From positions 1 to 64,000 of the forward strand of contig CAYPTB010000066.1 in the NCBI GenBank assembly GCA_964413535.1: DNA of 64,000 nucleotides, given 5' to 3'. This document shows positions 35,074-43,205 of the stretch, piece after piece (position 1 is the first letter of the stretch; every line of letters begins with the position of its first letter). Source of the DNA: CAYPTB01 sp964413535 (GTDB lineage Bacteria > Planctomycetota > UBA1135 > GCA-002686595). Position numbers and translations under genes: made by a program. A model generated the notes under the pieces. The model had not been told where the DNA came from, did no database searches, and saw only the letters and a list, made by a program, of their open reading frames with translations.

Positions 35074-35642
35074 GGGTGGCCCTTTCGTGCGCGTTGCTGC
35101 AAGATGCGCAATACACGTTCGTACCGTTTCCTAATGGTCGTCTCTTTGGTGCGAAGCTCCTCCGCAATCGACGCGAAACTGCGTGCGTTCAGTAAGCGCA
35201 TCTGGACGATATCTCTGTACTGAGCGGGAAGAGCATCAACGAGGTGTGCGACCCAAAGCTGCATGTCGTCGCGTGTAACGACGCCGGTTGCTTCACTCAC
35301 TGGGGACGTTGCACTCGGTGGTGCTTCTAGAACTGACTCGCCCAGCTCTCCCGCGTGCCGACGGACTGAGTCAATGATGCGATGTTTAGCCAGCTGTCGT
35401 GTACGGCGGAGTAGTTCCTGTTCTTGGATTGGTGGATCTGGGTGAGAGCTGAGATATGTGAGGGTCTCCGTGAGGACGGCAGACACAAGGTCTTCTGGGT
35501 CGATCCAACGACGAGCAGCATCGCTTAGGCGCCTGTTGACGTAGCGAAGTAGCAGGGGTCGGAGATGCTGCCAGAGGCGCGCTTGTGCGGCGCTGTCTTG
35601 TTGTTGAGCTGAACGGATGCAGTGATCTGGGATGCTGGTCAT
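35070..35642 (-). CDS. ECF-type RNA polymerase sigma factor
   Basis: The product is 190 aa with region 2 (LWQHLRPLLLRYVNRRLSD, then IDPEDLVSAVLTETLTYL) and region 4 (LPAQYRDIVQMRLLNARSFA, IAEELRTKETTIRKRYERVL). No anti-sigma gene is present; instead the overlapping kinase gene suggests control by phosphorylation, as proposed for the kinase-associated ECF groups. Its targets are unknown; a search for a shared motif upstream of neighbours would be the way to find them. Confidence 0.9.
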   Translation of the reverse strand: MTSIPDHCIRSAQQQDSAAQARLWQHLRPLLLRYVNRRLSDAARRWIDPEDLVSAVLTETLTYLSSHPDPPIQEQELLRRTRQLAKHRIIDSVRRHAGELGESVLEAPPSATSPVSEATGVVTRDDMQLWVAHLVDALPAQYRDIVQMRLLNARSFASIAEELRTKETTIRKRYERVLRILQQRARKGHP

Positions 35643-36135
35643 CCTTGTCTACTCCGGGGCTATGCACTGGGACTCGTGTGTCTCCCTCTTCACAGCGGAG
35701 GGGTCTCCGGGGTGCGACAGAAATCCCAGATTTCTTACTACGGCACGAGGGTAGCGTGCTCCGTGAAGTCCTCGTGAGGCTCCGTCCCAGCCCCGAGATC
35801 CCCGCTTCTCTCGTGGGGGAAGGAGGTAGGGTTTCCCCGCAGTGAGTACGGGGCTGTCGCAAGGGGTGGCATCGGGGAACCGGAGATCGTCTGCGGGTGC
35901 TTGGGCGATTGTCCCCTGCCGATCTCGGAGCCTTGGTGACCGCGCATTAGCCGAGTTGTGAGGTAGCCAAACGCTGCTCCGCCTTCCTCGGCCCTTATGC
36001 CTCCGCGGTTCGAGGGGCCAACGAAAGCATCGAGGCTTGGCTTGGGTCAGCCACGAGCCGCAGCGCCCGTTCCTGAGCCGAGGCGGGGGCTACATTGCGC
36101 CGCGCTGCTCGCCGATCGCCTCGCACTTGCCAGAG
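35643..36135. other. Intergenic stretch of about 490 bp
   Basis: It must hold the promoter of the sigma/kinase operon. I see no convincing gene: open frames on both strands are short and unlike any protein. No repeat or clear hairpin series is evident. Confidence 0.4.
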
Positions 36136-36258
36136 CTAGGAACGGCACCCGACGCTCGGGTCCCAGGAGAAGATGACCATGATGATCAAAGCGGCAAGGG
36201 CAATCCAAGCACACCCCCTCCACGTGAGGCGCGAGCCAGTTCCTGCTTCCTTCTTCAT
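36136..36258 (-). CDS. Possible 40-aa single-pass membrane protein
   Basis: The ATG at 36258 opens MKKEAGTGSRLTWRG, then a hydrophobic stretch CAWIALAALIIMVIFSW and a short outer end. A basic start and one membrane helix are typical of small membrane proteins, but no Shine-Dalgarno is seen. Confidence 0.35.
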   Translation of the reverse strand: MKKEAGTGSRLTWRGCAWIALAALIIMVIFSWDPSVGCRS

Positions 36259-36297
36259 TCAGTCGGTGCGAGCGCCGCAACGGGCACTCGGTAGCAA

Positions 36298-37254
36298 TCA
36301 CGATGGCGATTCGGATTGTTGATGATCGTCTTGCGGTCCTTCTTTCTCTTGAATTCCCAATTTGATCGCTATCACCTTACGGATTTCCCGCGCATTTGTG
36401 AACCGATGTGACGCTCGGTCAAATGAAAGCACAGGGACATCGCGGTACACGAGAGGAGCTTCAATGTGAGCCGGAACAAGCAGTAGAGGGATGACACGTA
36501 GTGCAGAACCGCCTTGGATCCTCGCGGCCTGATACGCAGCAGCAATATGAAGAACCTGTGCCGTAGCGTCTTGTAACCGCGCGACAGAGCGAAGGTACTT
36601 TACCTCAACAACAAAGTGAGCATCGGCTGTTTCAATGACGGCATCACAGAGATTGTGGACATTTGGACCATGAATAGCGACATGCTTCCGAACCAAGCCA
36701 GGAAGAGGTGTTTCGCCGCTCTCAAGCGCTCTCAGGGACTCGGCTTCAAATCCGCGCACCTCGTCCTGTAGGCTGGCAATAGAATCAGCGGCCTTGGTAG
36801 TTGGCGAGTCTTGGCCTACCTCGGAGGCTAGAGCCACGGCATCCTCTTGCTGTTCGTTAGCTACTTGGGCTGGCGATGCCTTCTGTAACTTGTATTTCCA
36901 ATAAGCTTCGCGACCCCACACAATCGCTGCTAACTTTTCTAGGAATTCAAGCTCAGTGACTAGTGTCGCTACAATAAAGAGGCCCACAGTGTACACTGCG
37001 GAATTGTCGGCGGCAAAGCACATGGCACACGCCCACATGCTCCCCACCAGTCGACGAGACAACGGGTGTACTGTCGGCGAATGAAGCAGGCTTAGAGTTG
37101 AAAACAAAGCTACGCATGCGATCGTGGCGGCGAGCAATGTGGAAATAGAGCTATCCGTAGTGTGATTTGCTAAACTGATGAGCAGAGCAAGGGTGAGTGC
37201 CGCATATACGACCATGATAGGAGCGAGAACGGTAGGACTAAGGAACCGGGTCAT
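36298..37254 (-). CDS. Membrane protein with a PD-(D/E)XK nuclease-like domain
   Basis: The product is 318 aa. The N-terminal 115 residues contain about four membrane helices (VLAPIMVVYAALTLALLISL, VYTVGLFIVATLVTEL). After a charged linker, residues 190-300 carry NVHNLCDAVIETADAHFVVEVK: Asp followed by Glu-x-Lys is the PD-(D/E)XK pattern. The combination resembles membrane-bound restriction-type or NERD-like proteins in accessory regions. Whether it cuts DNA is not known. A double palindrome 75 bp upstream may control it. Confidence 0.5.
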   Translation of the reverse strand: MTRFLSPTVLAPIMVVYAALTLALLISLANHTTDSSISTLLAATIACVALFSTLSLLHSPTVHPLSRRLVGSMWACAMCFAADNSAVYTVGLFIVATLVTELEFLEKLAAIVWGREAYWKYKLQKASPAQVANEQQEDAVALASEVGQDSPTTKAADSIASLQDEVRGFEAESLRALESGETPLPGLVRKHVAIHGPNVHNLCDAVIETADAHFVVEVKYLRSVARLQDATAQVLHIAAAYQAARIQGGSALRVIPLLLVPAHIEAPLVYRDVPVLSFDRASHRFTNAREIRKVIAIKLGIQEKEGPQDDHQQSESPS

Positions 37255-37328
37255 GACATGATGCCTGATCGTAGAGATAGCGCGGCGGCCCGGAGGTGTG
37301 GGGGGGAAGCCGCAATATGTCCAGGATG

Positions 37329-37358
37329 GTTGACGTCAACGAGGTCAACTGTTGACCT
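37329..37358. promoter_or_regulatory. Double palindrome, operator-like
   Basis: Two perfect palindromes stand side by side: GTTGACGTCAAC (37329-37340) and AGGTCAACTGTTGACCT (37342-37358). They give four copies of the half-site GTTGAC/GTCAAC in alternating directions, 75 bases in front of the gene ending at 37254. This is the layout of a repressor operator; no cognate regulator gene is identified. Confidence 0.45.
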
Positions 37359-38049
37359 GGGCGAGCTGGCGAGCATCTGTGTCCTCCCCTTGGTTAGGTG
37401 AGGGAAGGCTAGCGGATTCTCTGCTAGCGCAACAGGGGCCGGAGTTTAGGAACTCCGGTGATCGTGAGTCTTCAGGTCGGACCGCACGTTACGCGAGTTT
37501 GAATATCGCACCAGAACGCGCGGATCCGGCTCGCCAGGGGTTCTCCGCCATGCGCGGTGGTGGTTCGACGACGGTCACCCCGGCCGGCGGCCTTCTCGAC
37601 CTCGCCCCGGCCGGTGGGGAGGCGCCCGCCCGTCGCCGCCTACCGCCGGATACCCCGTCAGGTCCGACGACCTGAACCGTGCGGTAGAAGGGGAGCTAGA
37701 GCTCCTCGAACCACGCGTCCCGGACAACTCGCGGGCAACTACAGCCCTTGATCCCGGTTGTCCGGCGCGCCCCCGCGGTTATCCAGCGGTAAACCACGCG
37801 GCGGGCTGATAAACCTGTCACACTAAGTCCGGTGTCCATCGAATCGGGGGAGGGTCACTCCGGCGTCAACTATCGCAAGGAGGAAGGGTCTCGTCGTAAG
37901 GACCGAGAGAGTGAGTACGAGGAGAAGTATGGGCCGCGCCCCCAGCACCAGCGCTCGACCCTTGATCACCAAGTAGGGAGTCGGGTCATACTGCTCCGCG
38001 AATGAAACACACAGGCAGGAGCCACGATGTCTCCTCGGTGTCTTCGAGT
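37359..38049. other. Stretch of about 690 bp without an assured gene
   Basis: The stretch is more GC-rich than its neighbours. A plus-strand frame has AVEGELELLEPRV, faintly like the start of DUF4440 proteins, and probably is a remnant. A 57-codon GTG frame at 37832-38005 encodes a charged peptide (GVNYRKEEGSRRKDRESEYE); it may be a real small gene but has no known relative. Nothing else is seen. Confidence 0.3.
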
Positions 38050-38054
38050 TACAC

Positions 38055-38165
38055 CCTGCGGAGGCCCTCCGCTCTTCCTACCGCTTCCGCTTCGTCCCGC
38101 CCTTGCGCCGCGTCCTTCTTGCCGGCTCGCTTCGCGGCGCGCTTCTTCTTCGTGGCTCGACACGG
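38055..38165 (-). pseudogene. Tail fragment of an AT-hook protein gene
   Basis: The minus strand reads RATKKKRAAKRAGKKDAA, the basic tail of the family (compare RATKKKRAGKKTGRRR in copy 1), then loses the frame. It lies directly behind the stop of the CPBP protease gene. Confidence 0.5.
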
Positions 38166-38179
38166 TACCTATTCGACGA

Positions 38180-38764
38180 TCAGTACATATATCGGGCGAC
38201 CATGTTATATGATGCGTGAGCAACAACAACTTGTAGCAATGACCCTCTAATAACGAAGGCCAGTCCAAGCACTACTCCAAAGGAAGTCGCAAGAACCACC
38301 TTTTCGATTGACACGCCATGCGCAACTCCAAACATTGCAGAGCTTATAACTATGCCGGTCACGGGACCAGACTTACTAACGATAAAAGACATTATCCAGG
38401 CACGAAAAAACACCTCTTCAAAGCAGCTCTGAACAAGGACATACAAGATCATTGTCGTGCCTAGCGGAAACCAACCTTGGTCCACGTTGTCGATAAGCAG
38501 TCGATTGGTGATCAGTAGTGCAGCCACCAACGGTACACTCCAAACAAGTTCGATCCAAACGCTGGAGTTTGGAGGTACAGGGTTTGGAATGCGTACAAGT
38601 CCAATGAGAATAAGAAGCAAGCCGGCTTGCGAAAAGAGACCGGGCAGGGCACTTAGCTCCGCAGGACCAAGAGCAACGAATCCTAGAGCGGTAGGCGCAG
38701 CAAGGCCACAGAGCAGCAGGCCGGTTATCGCGAGTCCTTGCTTCGGGGCGGTCCTGAACGTCAT
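38180..38764 (-). CDS. CPBP-family (CAAX-like) intramembrane protease
   Basis: The product is 194 aa from the ATG at 38764 with about six membrane helices. The three active-site motifs are present: EEVFFR (Glu116, Glu117, Arg121), FGVAHG (His149) and VAHASYN (His183, Asn187). CPBP proteases cut within the membrane and in bacteria are often linked to bacteriocin immunity or phage abortive infection. The gene is isolated: an IS remnant lies upstream and an AT-hook tail fragment downstream. Confidence 0.85.
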   Translation of the reverse strand: MTFRTAPKQGLAITGLLLCGLAAPTALGFVALGPAELSALPGLFSQAGLLLILIGLVRIPNPVPPNSSVWIELVWSVPLVAALLITNRLLIDNVDQGWFPLGTTMILYVLVQSCFEEVFFRAWIMSFIVSKSGPVTGIVISSAMFGVAHGVSIEKVVLATSFGVVLGLAFVIRGSLLQVVVAHASYNMVARYMY

Positions 38765-38775
38765 CAGCAATTGTC

Positions 38776-38846
38776 ATCCTTCACGGCAGAACGGCCATTT
38801 GCACGCGGCTGGCGCGGGCTGCCTGCATCCTACCGCGAAGGTAGGA
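38776..38846 (-). mobile_element. Right-end remnant of the IS1-like element
   Basis: About 70 bp match the end of the transposase gene: the minus strand reads RGRMQAARASRVQMAVLP and a stop, as in the pseudogene at 49246 (RGRMRAGRASRARLALQP). The palindrome CCTACCTTCGCGGTAGG is part of this coding sequence. Confidence 0.5.
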
Positions 38847-39506
38847 TCACCGGAAGCGTTCATGCGTATTCTCCCACTCTGAATCATCCTTGGTGACCTT
38901 TGTGTTTGGTAACGCGGCCCTCAGCTCAGATATAGCTTGAGCCGAAACATTCGCGCACCCATCAAGAAGCAGCCAGTCAAGCGACCTCATCGAAGTTAAG
39001 TGAAGAACGCCATCGTCTGAAATTCCCGGACATCCGCGTAGGTCGAGGTGTTTGAATCCACCCCTAGCGGCTACGTTGTTTATTGAAGCATCCGTCAATT
39101 GCGAACATGCCGATAGGCCCAGCCAAGAAAGATAAGAAATCCGAAGAACATAGCCCACACCAGCATCTGTTATTAGATCATTGTGCCCCAAATTCAGTTC
39201 GGATAAATGCGGAAGTTCGAGCTCCGACAGCAATTTAAGGCCTTCGTCGCCCACTCTCGCGTCGTAGGATGCCCAACCACTGTCGAAATCTATGTGCACT
39301 AACCCGCCACGGCGTTCAAGAGACCAAATGTCTTCGTCTTGGAGACGTCTGGCTCGCACCGACAGTGTCTCGGGAGGGAGAGCAAGAACGTCAGCAGAAT
39401 CTTGAACAACGGGCGGCCAATCCTTACTGCAAGCCAGTCCCGCTCCGATTAACGGTGCAATGGTCACGATGCCGAACAAAACGCCAATCCACATCTTATT
39501 CCGCAT
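38847..39506 (-). CDS. Secreted leucine-rich repeat protein
   Basis: The product is 219 aa with an N-terminal hydrophobic signal (IGVLFGIVTIAPLIGAGLAC), perhaps a lipoprotein. It has four or five leucine-rich repeats of the cysteine-containing, AMN1-like type: LPHLSELNLGHNDLITDAGV, LSWLGLSACSQLTDASI, FKHLDLRGCPGISDDGVLHL, LDWLLLDGCANVSAQAI. LRR domains bind other proteins. IS remnants lie on both sides, so it stands alone between two scraps. Confidence 0.7.
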   Translation of the reverse strand: MRNKMWIGVLFGIVTIAPLIGAGLACSKDWPPVVQDSADVLALPPETLSVRARRLQDEDIWSLERRGGLVHIDFDSGWASYDARVGDEGLKLLSELELPHLSELNLGHNDLITDAGVGYVLRISYLSWLGLSACSQLTDASINNVAARGGFKHLDLRGCPGISDDGVLHLTSMRSLDWLLLDGCANVSAQAISELRAALPNTKVTKDDSEWENTHERFR

Positions 39507-39625
39507 ATGGACTTATTCCGCATATGACTGGGAACAGTCACCCTTTTTGGCATTCCAGCCTGGATGTTCGGGGTTGCAATCTTCGCATTTCGGTCGGCCA
39601 CCCGTTCGCGGCCTGCGAAAGGCCG

Positions 39626-39722
39626 GGTGTTGCACTAACTGTTGCTGGGGGTACTTCACGGCTGGACGGCCAACTGCGCGCGGGTGGCGCGGGCTGCGCG
39701 CATCCTACCGCGAAGGTAGGCC
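39626..39722 (-). mobile_element. Right-end remnant of the IS1-like element
   Basis: It contains the full tip GGTGTTGCACTAACTGTTGC and the last 17 codons of the transposase (GRMRAARATRAQLAVQP, stop). The rest of the IS is gone. Orientation is as in the complete element at 22560. Confidence 0.6.
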
Positions 39723-39793
39723 ACCCTTGCAGAGGGCCGAGAGCACGCCAGGTCAGCACCTGAGGCGGCCCGGGGGATCCAGTCCGTCGCTCC

Positions 39794-40369
39794 CTACGCC
39801 GCCGCGGGCGACGCCGTCTTCCTCGCCGTCGCCTGTCGCCCAGTCTTTCTGCCCGCCTTCCTCGCCCGCTTCTTTCCGCCCTTGCGCCGGGTGGCCTTCT
39901 TGCCTGCCCGCTTCGCACCGCGCTTCTTCTTGGTGCCTCGTCCTCCACCCGCGTGATACGTAGCCCCACGCTTCTGCCCCTCCATCCGGATCCTCCCGCT
40001 CGCGAGCAGCATCTGCATCGGCCGCTTGAGCTCCTTCGAGGGGATGCCGACGCCCTGGCTGATCGCTTCGGAGCCGAGGCCGGGGTTGGAGCGAACGTAG
40101 TCGTGGATGCTAGCGGCCATCGCGTCGAGGTCCTCGGCCGAGCGGCGGACGCGCTTGCCCGACTTGGCACGCTTGCCAGAGCCGACCGGGCGGCCTCGCT
40201 TCTTGCCGGCCCTGGGGCGGCCGCGACGGGCTGGGGCGAACGGCACGGGGACTTCGCCGCCCAGCAGTTGCTGAATGGACCCGAGGGCCTCTGCCCGGAT
40301 CAGGCCGGAGAGGTCGTCAACAAAGGAGTCAACGAGAGCGCGAACGTCGGAAGAGGAGGTAGCTGCCAT
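39794..40369 (-). CDS. AT-hook, winged-helix, histone H1-like DNA-binding protein (copy 2)
   Basis: The product is 191 aa from MAATSSSDVRALVDS. AT-hook-like RRGRPRA and KRGRPVG lie at 48-64, the winged-helix-like domain at about 79-140 (AMAASIHDYVRSNPGLG, GIPSKELKRPMQMLLASG), and a basic tail of 50 residues ends in TASPAAA. It is the copy nearest to the fragment at 31935. The start is fixed by conservation among the three copies and by the upstream element at 40405. Confidence 0.75.
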   Translation of the reverse strand: MAATSSSDVRALVDSFVDDLSGLIRAEALGSIQQLLGGEVPVPFAPARRGRPRAGKKRGRPVGSGKRAKSGKRVRRSAEDLDAMAASIHDYVRSNPGLGSEAISQGVGIPSKELKRPMQMLLASGRIRMEGQKRGATYHAGGGRGTKKKRGAKRAGKKATRRKGGKKRARKAGRKTGRQATARKTASPAAA

Positions 40370-40404
40370 GAGTGCATTCCTTGTCTTGAGCAGCGAGCGG
40401 CGAT

Positions 40405-40443
40405 AAGAGAGCATTTCGGCAGGGAGGAATAAAGGCCTGCGCG
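40405..40443 (-). promoter_or_regulatory. Conserved upstream element of the AT-hook gene (copy 2)
   Basis: It begins 36 bases upstream of the start codon and matches the elements at 30874 and 53026, for example GAGCATTTCGGC read on the plus strand. The remaining parts of the three intergenic regions are not conserved, which argues for selection on this stretch. Confidence 0.55.
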
Positions 40444-40518
40444 GTTTCCTTGTTCTCATCATGCGCGATTACCAAGTTTGAATAGAATGCGGTCCCTTGC
40501 CCACGCCATCACTCCGCC

Positions 40519-41709
40519 ATGATCAAGCTCGCCTGTCTTCTGGTTGCAGCCCTCTGCGCGTTCCCTCAGGGTGAAGAAGAGCCGTCTTCTATCGAAGAGG
40601 AGCTTGCGCAGCTCATCGAGAAGACGAACGCGCTGGAGACCTTCCATGTCGTGTACAGCATGGAGAACACGACGAGTGGCGAGTCCGTGCCGGTCTTTGC
40701 CGAGTTCGTCTATCGTGCTCCCGATCTTGGACGGATGCGCTCATTCACGCCGGATGGCATGCTAGATATTTGGATCTTGGGAAACAGGACGTACGGCCGC
40801 TTCCCTGGAAGCACGGACTGGGGCATGGCTGAATTCCCCACTCCGCTGCCAGCTCACGATCTCCTGGACAAAGTTTTTCCCAACGAGGAGTCAGGTCTCG
40901 AACCGGGAGTGGCCTTGGACTTGATTCTGGCCGTGGATCCGGATACCAACATGGCCGGGTTCAATTGGCGCTTCGGGAGAGAATTCTGCGATCGGTGTGG
41001 CCGGCGGTACGTTCTGGGATGGCTAGTCCACATGAAGCAGCGTGCGGAGGAGATGACAGACGAAGGCGCGCACATCGTCTGGAGCGAAGATCGCTACAAA
41101 TGCTTCGTCTCCAAAGAGACGGGGTTTCCTGAGAGCATTGAGATCGTGGGAAAGACGGGTGACCTTGGCACGTTGCGCTTGCAAGAGTGTCATTTGAACG
41201 AGCCTCTCGACCCATCTCTCGTCGCTCTTCCCGCGGGCGCGCACGAGGCAGCCGTCAACGAGGATCTGAGTCGCAACCTCGCACAGGGGGTGGATCCACA
41301 AAGGGCCCGACAGGGGGGCTTCGCGCGAGTGAGGAGGCAGCTCTACTCGGAGAAACGTTCCTGGGACGAGTCCACTCGCGACGACTGGCGCGCCTTCTTG
41401 GACATGCTGCACAGAGGAGTGCTCGATCAACTGGTTCCCAAGCAAATTCAGGAGTATCAGACGAGGTCGGACCAGTATGCCGAATGGGCACGCTCGCAAC
41501 TATCGAATGATGATTCCGGCGGGTCCCGCGCCGAACTAGAGGAGAAGGTAGACGGGTATTACGCGCAGATCGAAGAGAACCTCGATTCCATGGAGACCCA
41601 GTACGTCGAATACCTGGGTGCTATCGAACCGGTTGATGTCACAGTGAAACAACTCCTGGAAGTCGAAATCGAGGTGCTCGGAGAGCTCTTCGAGGAGATC
41701 CTGCGGTAA
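40519..41709 (+). CDS. Secreted protein of unknown function
   Basis: The product is 396 aa with a short signal peptide (LACLLVAALCAFPQG). The first 220 residues resemble the open beta-sheet of outer-membrane lipoprotein carriers (ALETFHVVYSMENTT, SVPVFAEFVYRAPDLGRMRS, YKCFVSKETGFPESIEIVG), an inference from pattern only. A CDRCG pair lies near residue 158. The last 120 residues form helices, probably coiled coil. No operon partner. Confidence 0.55.
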   Translation: MIKLACLLVAALCAFPQGEEEPSSIEEELAQLIEKTNALETFHVVYSMENTTSGESVPVFAEFVYRAPDLGRMRSFTPDGMLDIWILGNRTYGRFPGSTDWGMAEFPTPLPAHDLLDKVFPNEESGLEPGVALDLILAVDPDTNMAGFNWRFGREFCDRCGRRYVLGWLVHMKQRAEEMTDEGAHIVWSEDRYKCFVSKETGFPESIEIVGKTGDLGTLRLQECHLNEPLDPSLVALPAGAHEAAVNEDLSRNLAQGVDPQRARQGGFARVRRQLYSEKRSWDESTRDDWRAFLDMLHRGVLDQLVPKQIQEYQTRSDQYAEWARSQLSNDDSGGSRAELEEKVDGYYAQIEENLDSMETQYVEYLGAIEPVDVTVKQLLEVEIEVLGELFEEILR

Positions 41710-41777
41710 CCCGTTCTTCGTGCCTTCGACGAGAGGCTCGACGCCGTCTTCGCCGAATAGCGCGCGACTTCATCCGT

Positions 41778-41886
41778 CGACGAGGTAGCCCCACGCGCGG
41801 GAAGCGCCGCAGGGACGGCGCAGGCGATCCCGACGACGACGGACAGCGGGTGAACCTCGATCTTGATGCGGCGCATGGGATCTCCT
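41778..41886 (-). repeat. Copy of a 110-bp segment also found at 53553-53665
   Basis: The two copies are about 85 percent alike by eye. At 53548-53655 the segment encodes a 35-aa ORF; here one missing base after AVPA breaks that frame (MRRIKIEVHPLSVVVG is still readable). A shorter 20-bp match is at 31449. Confidence 0.55.
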
Positions 41887-41986
41887 CCGGGGCCGTCGAG
41901 AGGTAGCGTCGAGCTGGCGTTGGCGTTCTCGCGGTAGGCCGACAGCCTAGTCGCTCCGCCGCTAGAATCTTCCCCAGGGAGAACGG

Positions 41987-42535
41987 ATGCACGACACCTT
42001 CGGTACCAGAGCTCTCCGGTTTGGCGCCCCCTACGGGATCATCATGGGGGTGCTCTGGCCTTGGCAGTGGGAGAGCGTCACAGGGCTATTTGCTGGTGCG
42101 CTCCTCGGCTTGCTCTCCGGTCTATTCGCGGCATTCGTCGTCTCGCGGACGCACGCCCGCGCCGTGCTCGCCAATCCTCCTCCCAGCGGTGAGCACCTCA
42201 TCGGTCATGGACTGTCCAACTACCGCCAGGGGTTCATGCCCGTCGCTGGTATCGCTGGTTGGCTATGTGTGACCGACGCGCGGCTTCTCTTTCGATCGCA
42301 AGCAAAGCGTCTCGGGGCGCGCGGCGGCGAGATCTCAATTCCGATCGACGAGATCATCGAAGTGCAACCCTACTCCCAAGGTTGGATCATGCCCACCGGG
42401 CTGAGAGTGGTGACGGCCAAAGGAGAAGAGCGGTTCGTAGTCGAGGCACGGCAAGAGTGGATCGAGCAGATACGCCGAGTTCTTGGCGATCCGGGGCGAC
42501 CAACCCTATCCCCCGCGAGCGGGCCTATCAGGTGA
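41987..42535 (+). CDS. Membrane protein with a GRAM/PH-like domain
   Basis: The product is 182 aa. Two membrane helices (PYGIIMGVLWPW, GLFAGALLGLLSGLFAAFVV) are followed by a soluble domain with AGWLCVTDARLLFRSQ and EIIEVQPYSQGWIMPTGLRV, the strand-and-turn pattern of GRAM/PH-like lipid-binding domains in bacteria. No enzyme motif. The stop codon overlaps the GTG of the next short gene (GTGA). Confidence 0.6.
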   Translation: MHDTFGTRALRFGAPYGIIMGVLWPWQWESVTGLFAGALLGLLSGLFAAFVVSRTHARAVLANPPPSGEHLIGHGLSNYRQGFMPVAGIAGWLCVTDARLLFRSQAKRLGARGGEISIPIDEIIEVQPYSQGWIMPTGLRVVTAKGEERFVVEARQEWIEQIRRVLGDPGRPTLSPASGPIR

Positions 42536-42666
42536 AGTCGCCCACTCTCAAGGCCGTGCGTCGTGCCCTCGCTGGCTACTTTGGCAACGACGAGGTCAGG
42601 CGGCCGGCGCGCGCAGCCCTGCTTGAGTGGGGTGAAGCAGCGCTGCCATACCTTGGGGAGGCATAG
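42532..42666 (+). CDS. 44-aa ORF, short member of the AVRRA/EWG family
   Basis: It starts at a GTG that overlaps the previous stop. The sequence KAVRRALAGYFGNDEV and AALLEWGEAALPYL matches AAVRRAVVGYFDDGQV and AALAEWGTRALPCL at 53774. The pattern suggests one HEAT-like helical pair. It ends early compared with the relative, so it may be truncated. Confidence 0.4.
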   Translation: MKSPTLKAVRRALAGYFGNDEVRRPARAALLEWGEAALPYLGEA

Positions 42667-42689
42667 CACGCTCTCGAATACCAGTTCGA

Positions 42690-42883
42690 GCAAGCACGGG
42701 CACTACAATGCGAGTACCACGATCGGCCAACAAACCGTTGACATCTATATTCATGACAGCGACGAGAAGGCACGATTAGGAGGCGACACATGGATCGCAA
42801 TGTTGGACTTTGGGCCGTTGGATAAAGTGCCAAAGATCACCATAAACAGCGAACGCATTGATCTCCTCAAGCAAGCTAGATGA
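42690..42883 (+). pseudogene. Fragment of an unknown gene
   Basis: The frame reads QQTVDIYIHDSDEKARLGGD, then WIAMLDFGPLDKVPKITI and stops. Composition is A/T-rich and protein-like, but no start stands in front of it in frame. Probably the 3' part of an incomplete gene. Confidence 0.3.
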
Positions 42884-42914
42884 CGAGCACAAGCCCACAT
42901 CCGAAGCAAGCAAG

Positions 42915-43081
42915 CGATACAATCAAGCTACTCAGTTGCAGAAGTGGATGGACTATAAGGATGCATTGTAGACGGCGTACAAGGGTAAACTATGTGAAAA
43001 ATACGGCATCGGAGAGAAGCAAATAACAAAGATAGCGGTTGAGGGTGTGAAGAAGGGATGGCCTGCGGCGTCGAGTCGGTA
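42915..43081 (+). pseudogene. Small gene broken by an in-frame stop
   Basis: The frame gives YNQATQLQKWMDYKDAL, a TAG at 42967-42969, then TAYKGKLCEKYGIGEKQ and TKIAVEGVKKGWPAA and a final stop. Both sides look coding in the same frame, so one nonsense change has probably inactivated it, or a start after the stop is used. Confidence 0.35.
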
Positions 43082-43205
43082 GGGAGACCATTGTTTACTG
43101 CCTACCAATGTGCACGAGCCGCAGCATGGCGGTTCGCAAGCTACCCGCACTCTGTTCGATGACGAACGAGGGACAGCGCGTCTCGGGCGCTGAAAGGAAT
43201 TCGAG

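Noticed and set aside
38830..38846. Palindrome ATCCTACCGCGAAGGTAGGAT as a transcription terminator
   Set aside because: It lies within the coding end of the IS transposase remnant and recurs for that reason; no T-run follows.
39626..39722. Integron attC-like site (GTTAGTGC with a strong hairpin) repeated next to single genes
   Set aside because: The repeat is the 3' end of an IS1-like transposase gene: all copies keep the same reading frame with stop and terminal repeat, and the core does not match the attC consensus.
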